Shown in pieces: positions 26,847 to 36,814 of a stretch of 64,000 nucleotides of DNA. A program made the translations under genes and the position numbers. The notes below the pieces were generated by a model. It saw only the letters and a program-made list of their open reading frames with translations. It was not told the DNA's origin and made no database searches. Every line of letters begins with the position of its first letter. Position 1 is the first letter of the stretch. Source of the DNA: Pseudomonas sp. CAN1 (lineage in GTDB: Bacteria; Pseudomonadota; Gammaproteobacteria; Pseudomonadales; Pseudomonadaceae); the NCBI RefSeq assembly GCF_030462585.1, contig NZ_JASMRU010000004.1, positions 186,569-250,568 on the forward strand. Direction: 5' to 3'.

Positions 26847-29120
26847 ATGAATCCACGCCTCAGCGCCCTGCGCATCAGCTTTCTGTACCTGGTCGTCGCC
26901 ACCCTCTGGGTCTGGCTGGGTGACCAATGGTTACAAAATGTCCTGCTCGAACCCGGTGCGCTGACACGGGCGATCGAACTGAAGAAGTTCGGCTTTCTGG
27001 CGATTACCTCCCTGCTGCTGTTCTTCCTGCTCTGGCGGCACTTCCGCAGCCAGCACGCCGCCTACCTGGCACTGGCCGACAACGAGCAGCGCCTGAGCCG
27101 GGTCTTCGAAGTAGTCGAGGACGGCATCTGGGACTGGGACCTGCAGACCCACCGCGTCTATTACTCCCCCGGCTACGCCACGCTGATCGGCCTGCCGCTG
27201 GAGCACCTGAGCGACGACCTGCTGCTCTGGGAAAACCGCCTGCACCCCGACGACCGCGCGCGCACCCTGGCGCTTCACCAGGACTGCATCCAGGGCCTGA
27301 GCCAGCGCCTGGAATGCGTCTACCGCATCCGCCATGGCGACGGCGGCTATCGCTGGGTGCGCAGCAGCGGCCGCCTGACCCGTGCAGAAAATGGCCAGCC
27401 GCTGCGCCTCACCGGGGTCAACCGCGACATCACCCGCCAGCGCAACAACGAAGACCACCTGCGCCAGGCCGCCGCGGTATTCGAGGCGACCCAGGAAGGC
27501 CTGCTGGTGACTGACGCCCGTGGCGTGATCGTGCACACCAACCCGTCGTTCACCTGCATCACCGGCTACAGCGCCGCGGACGTGCTCGGCGGCGAGCCGT
27601 CGCTGCTCAAGTCCGGCCGCCAGGACGCCGCCTTCTACCAGCGCATGTGGACTGCCCTGCACGACAACGGCGTGTGGAGCGGCGAGATCTGGAACCGCCG
27701 CAAGAGCGGCGAGGTGTACCCGCAGTGGCAGCACATCCGCGCCGTGCGCAATGAAGAGGGCGAGCTGACCCACTACGTGGCAGTGTTCTCCGACCTCAGC
27801 AGCCTCAAGCGCTCGCAGCACGAGCTGGACTTCCTCGCCCACCACGACCCGCTTACCGGCCTGCCCAACCGGCTGCTGCTGCGCGAACGCATCGAGCAGG
27901 CGCTGAGCCGCGCCGAACGCGAACAGGGGGGCGGCGCGCTGCTGAGCATCGATCTGGACCACTTCAAGCACATCAATGACAGCCTCGGCCACAGCATCGG
28001 CGACCTGCTGATCCGCGCCGTCGCCGAGCGCCTGGAGGACTGCCTGGACGAGCGCTGTTCCCTGGCCCGGCTGGGCGGCGACGAGTTCGCCGTGGTCCTC
28101 GAAAGCCAGCAGCCGCACCACGCCAGCAGCCTCGCCCAGCGCCTGCTGGAAGCGATGAAGGCGCCCTTCGAGGTCAACGGGCAGATCATCTATATGTCGG
28201 TGAGCCTGGGCGTCAGCCTGTTCCCCGAGGACGCGCGCAACGTCGACCACCTGATGCAACACGCCGACGCCGCGCTGTTCCAGGCCAAGGCCAGCGGGCG
28301 CAACCTGTACGCCTTCTATACCCCCGAGCTGACCGCCCGTGCGCGTTCCCACGTGCAGGTGGAATCGGCCCTGCGCCACGCGCTGGACCACGACGAGCTG
28401 CGCCTGTACTTCCAGCCGGTACACGACCTGGCCAGCGGGCGCATGGTCGGCGTCGAGTCGCTGGTGCGCTGGCAGCACCCGAGCCAGGGACTGATCCCGC
28501 CCAGCGAGTTCATCCCGGTGGCCGAGGAAAGCGGCCTGATCACCGCCATCGACGCCTGGGTGCTCGACCAGGCCTGCCGGCAGATGCGCCAGTGGCAGGA
28601 TGCCGGAGTCACCCTGGACTTCATCGCGGTCAACGTCTCCAGCCGCCTGTTCGGCCGTGGCGGCCTGGAGGAACGCGTCGCCCTGGCCCTGGAGCAGAGC
28701 GGCCTGGAACCCCATCACCTGGAGCTGGAAGTCACCGAGAGCGCGGTGATGGAAAACTTCGACCAGGCGCTGGAGCTGCTCTGCCAGCTGCGCCTGCTCG
28801 GCGTGCACCTGGCCATCGACGACTTCGGCACCGGCTACTCCTCGCTGATGCGCCTCAAGCGCATGCCGGTACACAAGCTGAAGATCGACCAGGGCTTCGT
28901 CGCCGGCCTGCCGGACGAATCCGAAGACGCCGCCATCGCCTGCGCGGTGATCGCCCTGGGCCAGAGCATGGGCCTGCAGGTGGTCGCCGAGGGCATCGAA
29001 CGGCCCGACCAGGCGGCCTTCCTCCTCACCCACGCCTGCGATTTCGGCCAGGGCTACTGGTACGGAGCACCGCAGCCGGCCAGCGCGCTGCTGGCACAAC
29101 TGCCGCGCGACCCCGCATGA
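26847..29120 (+). CDS. membrane PAS-PAS-GGDEF-EAL protein (cyclic di-GMP turnover)
   Basis: The 757-residue protein has two membrane helices (about 8-28 and 48-66), two PAS/PAC sensors (about 80-205 and 210-330), a GGDEF domain (RLGGDEFAVV, near 407-416) and an EAL domain (VESLVRW near 536, IDDFGTGYSS near 656, and VAEGIE). The EAL catalytic residues appear complete, so phosphodiesterase activity is likely. The GGDEF core is intact but lacks the upstream RxxD I-site. The ATG at 26847 follows the -10 by 30 bases. Synteny points to PA0285 of P. aeruginosa. Confidence 0.93.
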   Translation: MNPRLSALRISFLYLVVATLWVWLGDQWLQNVLLEPGALTRAIELKKFGFLAITSLLLFFLLWRHFRSQHAAYLALADNEQRLSRVFEVVEDGIWDWDLQTHRVYYSPGYATLIGLPLEHLSDDLLLWENRLHPDDRARTLALHQDCIQGLSQRLECVYRIRHGDGGYRWVRSSGRLTRAENGQPLRLTGVNRDITRQRNNEDHLRQAAAVFEATQEGLLVTDARGVIVHTNPSFTCITGYSAADVLGGEPSLLKSGRQDAAFYQRMWTALHDNGVWSGEIWNRRKSGEVYPQWQHIRAVRNEEGELTHYVAVFSDLSSLKRSQHELDFLAHHDPLTGLPNRLLLRERIEQALSRAEREQGGGALLSIDLDHFKHINDSLGHSIGDLLIRAVAERLEDCLDERCSLARLGGDEFAVVLESQQPHHASSLAQRLLEAMKAPFEVNGQIIYMSVSLGVSLFPEDARNVDHLMQHADAALFQAKASGRNLYAFYTPELTARARSHVQVESALRHALDHDELRLYFQPVHDLASGRMVGVESLVRWQHPSQGLIPPSEFIPVAEESGLITAIDAWVLDQACRQMRQWQDAGVTLDFIAVNVSSRLFGRGGLEERVALALEQSGLEPHHLELEVTESAVMENFDQALELLCQLRLLGVHLAIDDFGTGYSSLMRLKRMPVHKLKIDQGFVAGLPDESEDAAIACAVIALGQSMGLQVVAEGIERPDQAAFLLTHACDFGQGYWYGAPQPASALLAQLPRDPA

Positions 29121-29151
29121 AATCGCGCTAAAAACTTTCGGATATATAAAA

Positions 29152-29176
29152 ATTCTTAAACAGTATTTTTAAGAAT
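29152..29176 (+). promoter_or_regulatory. inverted repeat upstream of oscA
   Basis: Perfect 9-bp arms ATTCTTAAA and TTTAAGAAT flank a 7-base spacer. They lie at the -35 side of a possible -10, TAAGAT at 29191-29196. An AT-rich dyad before sulfur-starvation genes would suit a LysR-type regulator such as CysB; that assignment is inference. Confidence 0.5.
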
Positions 29177-29260
29177 ATCCAGCTCCTGCCTAAGATGCGC
29201 TCACACCGCACGCGCCGACGATGAAACGGCCGGTGGTAAACCCACTAGGAGCAGATACCC

Positions 29261-29443
29261 ATGAGCGCAACCCTCCGTAGCCTGGACGGCCAGGACGAAG
29301 CCAACATCCTGCGTGAAGTGCAGAGCGCCCTGCGTGGCCTGCGTTTCGGCGCCGTCGAGATCACCGTGCACAACGGCCAGGTCGTGCAGATCGAGCGCAA
29401 GGAAAAATTCCGCCTGCAGCAGAGCCCCGGCAAACCTGCCTGA
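29261..29443 (+). CDS. oscA: OscA / YezD-type small protein (DUF2292)
   Basis: This 60-residue protein carries the DUF2292 core, EVQSALRGLRFGAVEITVHNGQVVQIERKEK. In Pseudomonas the gene stands immediately before sbp; I recall it being named for organosulfur compounds and linked to sulfur starvation and chromate tolerance. AGGAG lies 9 bases before the ATG. The gap of 164 bases to sbp has no strong terminator, so cotranscription is possible. The biochemical role is not established. Confidence 0.9.
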   Translation: MSATLRSLDGQDEANILREVQSALRGLRFGAVEITVHNGQVVQIERKEKFRLQQSPGKPA

Positions 29444-29607
29444 GCCTGAGCATCAGGTTCGAACACGACTGGACCACCGGAGCGTCGCCATGACCGCCCT
29501 GCCCCATCGGTACTGCAGCAGCCAGCCACGAATGCGTGGCTGAGATCGCCCCCCGAAAGACCCTGCCAAACAAACATAAAGAACTGCATTTTTTTCAGGA
29601 GCTGCAC

Positions 29608-30606
29608 ATGTCCATCCGCCGTTTCGCCCTGGCCGCCCTCGCCAGCGCCCTCATTGCCGGTCCGGTCTCCGCCGCGACCCAACTGCTCAACGTTTCCTAC
29701 GACCCGACCCGCGAGCTGTACCAGGCCTACAACGCCGCCTTCATCAAGCACTGGAAGGCCCAGGGCGGTGACGATCTGACCGTACAGCAATCCCACGGTG
29801 GCTCGGGCAAACAGGCCCGCGCCGTGATCGACGGTCTGAAGGCCGACGTGGTGACCCTGGCCCTGGCCGGCGACATCGACGAACTGAACAAGCTGGGCAA
29901 GCTGCTGCCCGCCGACTGGCAGGCGCGCCTGCCCGACAACAGCACTCCCTACACCTCGACCATCGTGTTCCTGGTGCGCAAGGGCAACCCCAAGGGCATC
30001 AAGGACTGGGCCGACCTGACCAAGCAGGGCGTGGAAGTCATCACCCCGAACCCGAAGACCTCCGGCGGCGCCCGCTGGAACTTCCTGGCCGCCTGGGCCT
30101 GGGCGAAGAAGGAATACGGTAGCGACGCGAAAGCCCAGGAATACGTGCAGAACCTGTACAAGCACGTGCCGGTTCTGGACACTGGCGCCCGCGGTTCGAC
30201 CATCACCTTCGTCAACAACAACATTGGCGACGTGCTGCTGGCCTGGGAGAACGAAGCCTTCCTGGCCAAGAAGGAACAGGGCGGCGAGAACTTCGAGATC
30301 GTCGTGCCGTCGGTGTCCATCCTCGCCGAGCCGCCGGTGGCCGTGGTCGACAAGACCGTCGACAAGAAAGGCACCCGCAAGGTCGCCGAGGAATACCTGA
30401 AGTACCTGTACAGCGAAGAAGGCCAGCGCATCGCCGCGCAGAACTTCTACCGCCCGCGTAACGAGAAGGTCGCTGCCGAGTTCGCCAACCAGTTCCCGAA
30501 ACTCAACCTGGTGACCATCGACAAGGACTTCGGCGGCTGGAAAGAAGCCCAGCCCAAGTTCTTCAACGACGGCGGCATCTTCGACAAGATCTACCAGGCG
30601 CAGTGA
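29608..30606 (+). CDS. sbp: periplasmic sulfate-binding protein
   Basis: This is the ligand-binding component of the sulfate/thiosulfate ABC importer. The 332-residue product has a signal peptide cut near PVSAA and the family's mature start [16 protein letters not shown]. It also has [17 protein letters not shown] and [12 protein letters not shown], which line the sulfate site. CAGGAG precedes the ATG at 29608; the upstream in-frame extension is not signal-like. Hairpins after the gene may let Sbp be made in excess over the permease. Confidence 0.96.
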   Translation: MSIRRFALAALASALIAGPVSAATQLLNVSYDPTRELYQAYNAAFIKHWKAQGGDDLTVQQSHGGSGKQARAVIDGLKADVVTLALAGDIDELNKLGKLLPADWQARLPDNSTPYTSTIVFLVRKGNPKGIKDWADLTKQGVEVITPNPKTSGGARWNFLAAWAWAKKEYGSDAKAQEYVQNLYKHVPVLDTGARGSTITFVNNNIGDVLLAWENEAFLAKKEQGGENFEIVVPSVSILAEPPVAVVDKTVDKKGTRKVAEEYLKYLYSEEGQRIAAQNFYRPRNEKVAAEFANQFPKLNLVTIDKDFGGWKEAQPKFFNDGGIFDKIYQAQ

Positions 30607-30614
30607 TGCGCCAC

Positions 30615-30700
30615 CCGCCCGGCCTTGTGCCGGGCGGCCCGATCCGCGCGGGCCGGTGCACAGCCCGCGTGGAAGGAAAACCCCCGCCCCATGGCGGGGG
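30615..30700 (+). terminator. two hairpins between sbp and cysT
   Basis: CCGCCCGGC / GCCGGGCGG (30615-30637) and CCCCCGCC / GGCGGGGG (30681-30700) are stable stems without T tracts. They probably attenuate transcription or protect the sbp end of the mRNA rather than stop it fully. Confidence 0.55.
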
Positions 30701-30729
30701 CTTAACGCGTTCATGAGAAAGGACAGACA

Positions 30730-31548
30730 ATGTCGCGACGCATCTCCCCGGTCATACCCGGCTTCGGGCTGACTCTGGGCTACACCCTGGTGTATCTCAG
30801 CCTGTTGGTGCTGATTCCGCTGGGGGCCATGTTCCTCAAGACGACCCAGCTCTCCTGGGATCAGTTCTGGACCATCATCACCGCGCCGCGGGTCATCGCC
30901 GCACTGAAGCTGAGCTTCGGCACCGCGCTGATCGCCGCCCTGATCAATGGCGTGATCGGCACCCTGCTAGCCTGGGTGCTGGTGCGCTACCGCTTCCCGG
31001 GACGCAAGATCATCGACGCGATGATCGACCTTCCCTTCGCCCTGCCCACCGCCGTGGCCGGTATCGCGCTCACCGCGCTGTACGCGCCCAACGGCATGGT
31101 CGGCCGCTTCGCCACCGAGCTGGGCTTCAAGATCGCCTACACCCCGCTGGGCATCACCCTGGCGCTGACCTTCGTGGTCCTGCCCTTCGTGGTGCGCACG
31201 GTGCAGCCGGTGCTGGCGGACATCCCGCGCGAGATCGAGGAAGCCGCCGCCTGCCTGGGCGCCAAGCCGCTGCAGGTGTTCCGTCACGTGCTGCTGCCGG
31301 CGCTGCTGCCGGCCTGGCTGACCGGCTTCGCTTTGGCCTTCGCCCGCGGCGTCGGCGAGTACGGCTCGGTGATCTTCATTGCCGGCAACATGCCGATGAA
31401 GACCGAGATCCTGCCGCTGCTGATCATGGTCAAGCTGGACCAGTACGACTACACCGGCGCCACCGCCATCGGCGTGCTGATGCTGGTCGTCGCCTTCGTC
31501 CTGCTGCTCTTGATCAACCTGCTGCAACGCCGCATCGAAACGCCCTGA
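30730..31548 (+). CDS. cysT: sulfate/thiosulfate ABC transporter permease CysT
   Basis: This is one of the two membrane subunits of the sulfate importer. The 272-residue protein has about six helices and the EAA loop [20 protein letters not shown], which contacts the ATPase. AAAGGA precedes the ATG. The stop is 10 bases before cysW. Known partners are CysW, CysA and Sbp, all adjacent. Confidence 0.96.
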   Translation: MSRRISPVIPGFGLTLGYTLVYLSLLVLIPLGAMFLKTTQLSWDQFWTIITAPRVIAALKLSFGTALIAALINGVIGTLLAWVLVRYRFPGRKIIDAMIDLPFALPTAVAGIALTALYAPNGMVGRFATELGFKIAYTPLGITLALTFVVLPFVVRTVQPVLADIPREIEEAAACLGAKPLQVFRHVLLPALLPAWLTGFALAFARGVGEYGSVIFIAGNMPMKTEILPLLIMVKLDQYDYTGATAIGVLMLVVAFVLLLLINLLQRRIETP

Positions 31549-31558
31549 GGAGCGCGCC

Positions 31559-32431
31559 ATGAGTACCGCAAGCCTTTCCGCCGCGGCCGCTGCCAACGCT
31601 GCTCGCCGGGGTAATGTCTGGGGCCGCCGCGCCCTGATCGCGCTGGCCTGGCTGGCCTTCGCCATGTTCCTGCTGCTGCCGCTGTTCGTGGTGCTGAGCG
31701 AGGCGCTGAAGCAGGGCTTCGGCACCTTCTTCGACGCCATCCTGGAGCCCGACGCGCTGGCCGCGCTGAAGCTGACGCTGATCGCCGTGGGCATCTCGGT
31801 GCCGCTGAACCTGGTGTTCGGCGTCGCCGCCGCCTGGTGCGTGACCAAGTTCGAGTTCCCCGGCAAGAGCATCCTGGTGACCATGATCGACCTGCCGTTC
31901 TCGGTCTCGCCGGTGATCGCCGGCCTGATCTACGTGCTGCTGTTCGGCGCCCAGGGCTACTTCGGCGAGTGGCTGTCGGACCACGACATCCAGATCGTCT
32001 TCGCCGTGCCCGGCATCGTCCTGGCGACCATTTTCGTTACCTTCCCCTTCGTCGCCCGCGAACTGATCCCGCTGATGCAGGAACAGGGCACCCAGGAGGA
32101 AGAAGCCGCGCGCCTGCTCGGCGCCAATGGCTGGCAGATGTTCTGGCACGTGACCCTGCCGAACATCAAATGGGGCCTGATCTACGGCGTGGTGCTGTGC
32201 ACCGCGCGGGCCATGGGCGAGTTCGGTGCGGTGTCGGTGGTCTCCGGGCACATCCGCGGCGTCACCAACACCCTGCCGCTGCACGTCGAAATCCTCTACA
32301 ACGAATACAACCACGTCGCCGCGTTCAGCGTCGCCACCCTGCTGCTGCTGATGGCCCTGGTCATCCTGCTGCTCAAGCAGTGGAGCGAGTCGCGCCTGTC
32401 CCGCACCAAAGTCAAAGCTGACGATGAATAA
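31559..32431 (+). CDS. cysW: sulfate/thiosulfate ABC transporter permease CysW
   Basis: The second membrane subunit, 290 residues with about six helices and the EAA loop [20 protein letters not shown]. The N-terminus has an alanine-rich soluble tail of about 20 residues. GAGGAG lies before the ATG, overlapping the end of cysT's downstream gap. The pairing with CysT is obligatory in this importer family. Confidence 0.96.
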   Translation: MSTASLSAAAAANAARRGNVWGRRALIALAWLAFAMFLLLPLFVVLSEALKQGFGTFFDAILEPDALAALKLTLIAVGISVPLNLVFGVAAAWCVTKFEFPGKSILVTMIDLPFSVSPVIAGLIYVLLFGAQGYFGEWLSDHDIQIVFAVPGIVLATIFVTFPFVARELIPLMQEQGTQEEEAARLLGANGWQMFWHVTLPNIKWGLIYGVVLCTARAMGEFGAVSVVSGHIRGVTNTLPLHVEILYNEYNHVAAFSVATLLLLMALVILLLKQWSESRLSRTKVKADDE

Positions 32432-32445
32432 GTGAGAGCCACGCC

Positions 32446-33435
<990 letters not shown>

Positions 33436-33484
33436 TCGACGCTGGACGCCCCGTCGCTACTTCCGGGAGAGCGCCAGACCCCAC

Positions 33485-33566
33485 GTAGGAGCGGACCTTG
33501 TCCGCGAAGTCTTTCCAACCGCACAGTGCGGCCGGTTGGGATTTCGCGGACAAGGTCCGCTCCTAC
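33485..33566. repeat. Pseudomonas REP pair (GTAGGAGCGGACCTTG type)
   Basis: Two 24-base copies, GTAGGAGCGGACCTTGTCCG... at 33485-33508 and its inverse at 33543-33566, face each other. This is a typical mobile-looking Pseudomonas intergenic palindrome. It follows cysA and may serve as an mRNA end. Confidence 0.85.
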
Positions 33567-33677
33567 GACCCCTCTCATGCGCTGGCGGCTCGCGCCCGTG
33601 AGGCGTCGCTTCCTGGATTCGCGCCGACCCTCGTTCTTCCGTATCCTGCCCCGGTCCTTCCCACTCAAGGCCCGGCC

Positions 33678-34427
33678 ATGTTCGACGCCCTCCCCCAGCA
33701 CCTCGAACTGATCATCCTCACGTTCCTCCTCGCCGGCCTGGTGAAGGGCGTGGTGGGACTCGGCCTGCCCACGGTCGCCGTCGGCCTGCTCGGGCTGGTG
33801 ATGCCGCCGATGCAGGCAGCCGCGATTCTCGTCGTGCCGTCCACCGTCACCAATATCTGGCAACTGGCCGCCGGGCCGCGCTTCCTCGGGCTGCTCAAGC
33901 GCATGTGGGGCATGCTCGTCGGCATCGTCATCGGCACCCTGCTGGTGGGCTGGCTGCTGGCGGGGCGCAACTGGCCGGCGGCCACGCCGCTGCTGGGCAT
34001 GGCGCTGATTCTTTACGCGCTGCTGGGGCTGTCGAACAAACGCTTCAGCGTGGCGCCGCAGCATGAGCGCTGGCTGTCGCCGCTGATTGGCGTGATCACT
34101 GGCGGCGTCACCGCCGTGACCGGCGTCTTCGTGATTCCCGCCGTGCCCTTCCTGCAGGCCCTGGGCCTGGAGAAGGACGATCTGGTGCAGGCGCTGGGCC
34201 TGTCCTTCACCGTCTCGACGCTGGCCCTGGCGATCACCCTCAGCCAGCACGGATCGCTGCTGCAGGCGGACGTGCTCGGCCTGTCGCTGCTGGCCCTGCT
34301 GCCGGCCCTGGCGGGCATGTACCTGGGCACCTGGCTGCGCTCGCGGATCAGCCCGCTGGCGTTCCGCCGCTGCTTCTTCGGCGGCCTGCTACTGCTCGGC
34401 GCCGACCTCGCCATCCGCGGTCTCTGA
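33678..34427 (+). CDS. TauE/SafE-family (TSUP) membrane permease
   Basis: The 249-residue protein has about eight hydrophobic helices in two repeats (LAGLVKGVVGLGLPTVAVGLL and GVITGGVTAVTGVFVIPAVPFLQALGLEKDDLVQALG). This is the pattern of the TSUP family, which exports or imports sulfite, sulfoacetate or related anions. AAGG lies 8 bases before the ATG at 33678; the upstream extension runs through the REP pair and was rejected. Proximity to sulfate uptake hints at sulfur anions but does not prove it. Confidence 0.88.
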   Translation: MFDALPQHLELIILTFLLAGLVKGVVGLGLPTVAVGLLGLVMPPMQAAAILVVPSTVTNIWQLAAGPRFLGLLKRMWGMLVGIVIGTLLVGWLLAGRNWPAATPLLGMALILYALLGLSNKRFSVAPQHERWLSPLIGVITGGVTAVTGVFVIPAVPFLQALGLEKDDLVQALGLSFTVSTLALAITLSQHGSLLQADVLGLSLLALLPALAGMYLGTWLRSRISPLAFRRCFFGGLLLLGADLAIRGL

Positions 34428-34446
34428 CCCGCGCCGATCTGCTTTT

Positions 34447-34523
34447 CGTAGGAGCGAGCTCCCCGCCATAAGGCGTTACCCGCCATCCCGGCGGACAACC
34501 CGTGCCGGGTTATGCGCCCTACG
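34447..34523. repeat. REP-like palindrome
   Basis: The segment opens CGTAGGAGCGAGCT and closes GGGTTATGCGCCCTACG, with inner GGCGGATAAC-like parts. It mixes two Pseudomonas intergenic repeat types between convergent genes. Confidence 0.6.
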
Positions 34524-34548
34524 AGTCCTCACCCAACAGAGCCGCACC

Positions 34549-35112
34549 TCACTTCTCGTCGAGATGCCGCAGCAAGAACTCCCGGCTCGATTCGATGATC
34601 GCCTTCTGGGTCTTCTCGCTGGCTACCATCCGCGCGACCACCAGCGCGCCGACGCACTGCGCCAGCAGCGCCCAGGCATCCTCCGGCGAACCCAGCGCCT
34701 CGGCCCAGGCCTGCTGCAACTCCACCAGCGCATCCTCGGCGCTCTGCCGCACGGATTCATCGGCGCGGGCGATCTCCGCGCCCAACGCAGGAATCGCGCA
34801 ACCGGCGCCGGCGTCCTGCACGTGGGTGACGCTCAGGTAGCGCTTCAGGCCGCGCTCCAGGCGTGCACGATCCAGCACCTTGCCCTTGGCGGCGAGGCGC
34901 TCGACGCTCTGCTGCAGTTCGCGTTCGACGATGGCGGCGAACAGTTCGTCCTTCGAACCGAAGTGGTTGTAGAACGCCCCGCCGGACAGCCCCACCGCCT
35001 TCATCAGGCCGTCCACCCCGGAGGTGGCGAAGCCGCCCTGCTTGGCAAGTGCGCCGCTGCTGTCGAGCAGGCGCTGGCGGGTTTCTTCCTTGTGGGTGGC
35101 TGAGTAGCGCAT
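34549..35112 (-). CDS. TetR-family transcriptional regulator
   Basis: The 187-residue protein has an N-terminal TetR helix-turn-helix (RLLDSSGALAKQGGF, then MKAVGLSGGAFYNHFGSKDELF). The C-terminal ligand/dimer domain includes GCAIPALGAEIARADESVRQ, seen in the NemR/AcrR-like group. It is divergent from an SDR/isomerase pair, with a 107-base gap holding repeated CGTTTACC boxes. It most likely represses itself and that pair; the inducer is unknown. Confidence 0.9.
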   Translation of the reverse strand: MRYSATHKEETRQRLLDSSGALAKQGGFATSGVDGLMKAVGLSGGAFYNHFGSKDELFAAIVERELQQSVERLAAKGKVLDRARLERGLKRYLSVTHVQDAGAGCAIPALGAEIARADESVRQSAEDALVELQQAWAEALGSPEDAWALLAQCVGALVVARMVASEKTQKAIIESSREFLLRHLDEK

Positions 35113-35150
35113 CGGGGCGACTCCGGCGAAGCGGTTGACGATGCTGCGCA

Positions 35151-35190
35151 GATTAACATAACGTTCGTTTACCTAACGACCGTTTACCAA
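35151..35190. promoter_or_regulatory. candidate TetR operator
   Basis: TCGTTTACC and CCGTTTACC recur 15 bases apart next to AACGTT and TAACGA. The boxes lie between the TetR gene and the SDR start, downstream of TTGACG (35135-35140), a possible -35 for the SDR operon. Confidence 0.45.
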
Positions 35191-35219
35191 CTTTCGCGCA
35201 CCCCGCAGAGGAAACGAGA

Positions 35220-35948
35220 ATGTCGAACAAGAAAGTCGTCCTGGTCATCGGCGCCGGCGATGCCACCGGCGGCGCCATTGCCCGTCGCTTCGCCCGTGAA
35301 GGCTACGTCGCCTGCGTCACCCGGCGCTCGGCGGACAAGCTGCAGCCGCTGGTGGAACAGATCCGTGCCGAAGGCGGCGAGGCCCACGGTTTCGCCTCCG
35401 ACGCGCGCAAGGAAGAGGCGGTGATCGAACTGGTGGAAACCATCGAGCGCGACATCGGCCCCATCGAGGCGTTCGTCTTCAACATCGGCGCCAACGTGCC
35501 CTGCAGCATCCTCGAAGAGACCGCGCGCAAGTACTTCAAGATCTGGGAAATGGCCTGCTTCTCCGGCTTCCTCACCGGCCGCGAAGTGGCCAAGCGCATG
35601 GTCAAGCGCCAGCGCGGCACCATCCTGTTCACCGGCGCCACCGCCGGCCTGCGCGGTGCCTCGGGCTTCGCTGCCTTTGCCGGGGCCAAGCACGGTATCC
35701 GCGCACTGGCCCAGAGCATGGCCCGCGAGCTGGGGCCGATGGGGCTGCACGTCGCCCACGTGGTGGTGGACGGCGCCATCGACACCGAATTCATCCGCGA
35801 ATCCTTCCCCGAGCGCTACGCGCTGAAGGACCAGGACGGCATCCTCGACCCCGAGCACATCGCCGACAGCTACTGGTACCTGCACTCCCAACCGCGCGAC
35901 GCCTGGACCTTCGAGCTGGATCTGCGCCCCTGGATCGAGCGCTGGTAA
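35220..35948 (+). CDS. SDR-family protein with altered catalytic tyrosine
   Basis: The 242-residue protein has a Rossmann fold (VLVIGAGDATGGAIARRF) and general short-chain dehydrogenase layout. The usual catalytic YxxxK reads FAGAK, with Phe153 in place of Tyr and Lys157 kept, and the serine region reads ILFTGATAG. Classical reductase activity is therefore doubtful, though some SDR branches tolerate this. AGAGGAA precedes the ATG. A glutathione-transferase-like isomerase follows by 36 bases, and both are divergent from a TetR gene. Confidence 0.85.
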   Translation: MSNKKVVLVIGAGDATGGAIARRFAREGYVACVTRRSADKLQPLVEQIRAEGGEAHGFASDARKEEAVIELVETIERDIGPIEAFVFNIGANVPCSILEETARKYFKIWEMACFSGFLTGREVAKRMVKRQRGTILFTGATAGLRGASGFAAFAGAKHGIRALAQSMARELGPMGLHVAHVVVDGAIDTEFIRESFPERYALKDQDGILDPEHIADSYWYLHSQPRDAWTFELDLRPWIERW

Positions 35949-35984
35949 CCCGCCCATAACGACAACAATAAAAGAGAGCCACTC

Positions 35985-36575
35985 ATGAGCAAGAGCGTCG
36001 AGTTCTACTTCGATTTCGGCAGCCCGACTTCCTACCTGGCCTACACCCAGCTGCCGGCGATCTGCGCCGAGGCCGGCGCCGAACTGGTCTACCGCCCCGT
36101 GCTGCTGGGCGGCGTGTTCCAGGCCACCGGCAATGCCTCGCCCATCGCCATCCCGGCCAAGGGGCGCTACACCCTGCTCGACATGACCCGCTTCGCCCAC
36201 CGCTACGGCGTGCCGCTGAAGATGAACCCGCACTTCCCGATCAACACCCTCACCCTGATGCGCGCCGCCACCGGCGTGCAACTGCGTCAGCCGGAGCGTT
36301 TCGAAGCGCTGCTGGCCTGCGTGTTCAAGGGCATGTGGGTGGACGCGCTGAACCTGGGTGACCCGGCGGTGCTCGGCCCGCTGCTGGCCGAAGCGGGCTT
36401 CGACCCGCAGGCGCTGCTGGCACTGACCGCCGAGCAGGAGGTGAAGGACGCGCTGAAGGCCAACACCGAAGCGGCGATCAAACGCGGGATGTTCGGTGCG
36501 CCGGCGATGTTCGTCGGCAACGAGATGTTCTTCGGCCAGGACCGCCTCGACTTCGTCCGCGAAGCCTTGGCGTAA
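35985..36575 (+). CDS. 2-hydroxychromene-2-carboxylate isomerase family protein (kappa-GST/DsbA fold)
   Basis: The 196-residue protein begins VEFYFDFGSPTSYLAYTQLP, the signature of the HCCA isomerase / kappa-class glutathione transferase family. The serine of SPTSY is the usual thiolate-activating residue. The C-terminus (FGAPAMFVGNEMFFGQDRLDFV) holds the cis-proline of the thioredoxin fold. Relatives isomerise naphthalene-pathway intermediates, but no aromatic ring-cleavage genes are nearby, so a general glutathione-dependent role is more likely. It is in an operon with the SDR. Confidence 0.88.
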   Translation: MSKSVEFYFDFGSPTSYLAYTQLPAICAEAGAELVYRPVLLGGVFQATGNASPIAIPAKGRYTLLDMTRFAHRYGVPLKMNPHFPINTLTLMRAATGVQLRQPERFEALLACVFKGMWVDALNLGDPAVLGPLLAEAGFDPQALLALTAEQEVKDALKANTEAAIKRGMFGAPAMFVGNEMFFGQDRLDFVREALA

Positions 36576-36614
36576 GGCAGTTCGCATCCCGCAGGGTCGC
36601 CGACGAACAGCAAC

Positions 36615-36696
36615 GTAGGATGGCGTGGAGCGGAGCGATACCCATCGATTCCGTGCACCGACCGCATGGGTATCGCTCCGCTCCACGCCATCCTAC
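36615..36696. repeat. 31-bp perfect inverted repeat
   Basis: Arms at 36615-36645 and 36666-36696 are exact reverse complements, starting GTAGGATGGCGTGGAGCG and ending at ATACCCAT. The 20-base spacer is free. This is a known style of Pseudomonas intergenic repeat and would make a strong RNA hairpin after the isomerase gene. Confidence 0.9.
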
Positions 36697-36728
36697 AAAT
36701 CATCACCGGCGAAGCCCGGCGTAAAGCG

Positions 36729-36813
36729 GTTCGCGAGCAAGAACTGGGCGTCCCCCTCGCTCCTACAAGTCAGCACCGGAGCGCTCTTCGTAGGAGCGAG
36801 CTTGCTCGCGAAC
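36729..36813. repeat. degenerate REP cluster (GTAGGAGCGAGCTTG type)
   Basis: A broken copy (TTCGCGAGCAAG ... CTCGCTCCTAC) is followed by an intact GTAGGAGCGAGCTTGCTCGC copy at 36790-36813. The cluster ends just before the stop of the next leftward gene. Confidence 0.75.
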
Positions 36814-36814
36814 A

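Noticed and set aside
33485..33566. Repeated palindromes that could suggest a CRISPR array.
   Set aside because: The units are the common GTAGGAGCG intergenic palindromes, occur in facing pairs without regular spacers, and no cas gene is present.
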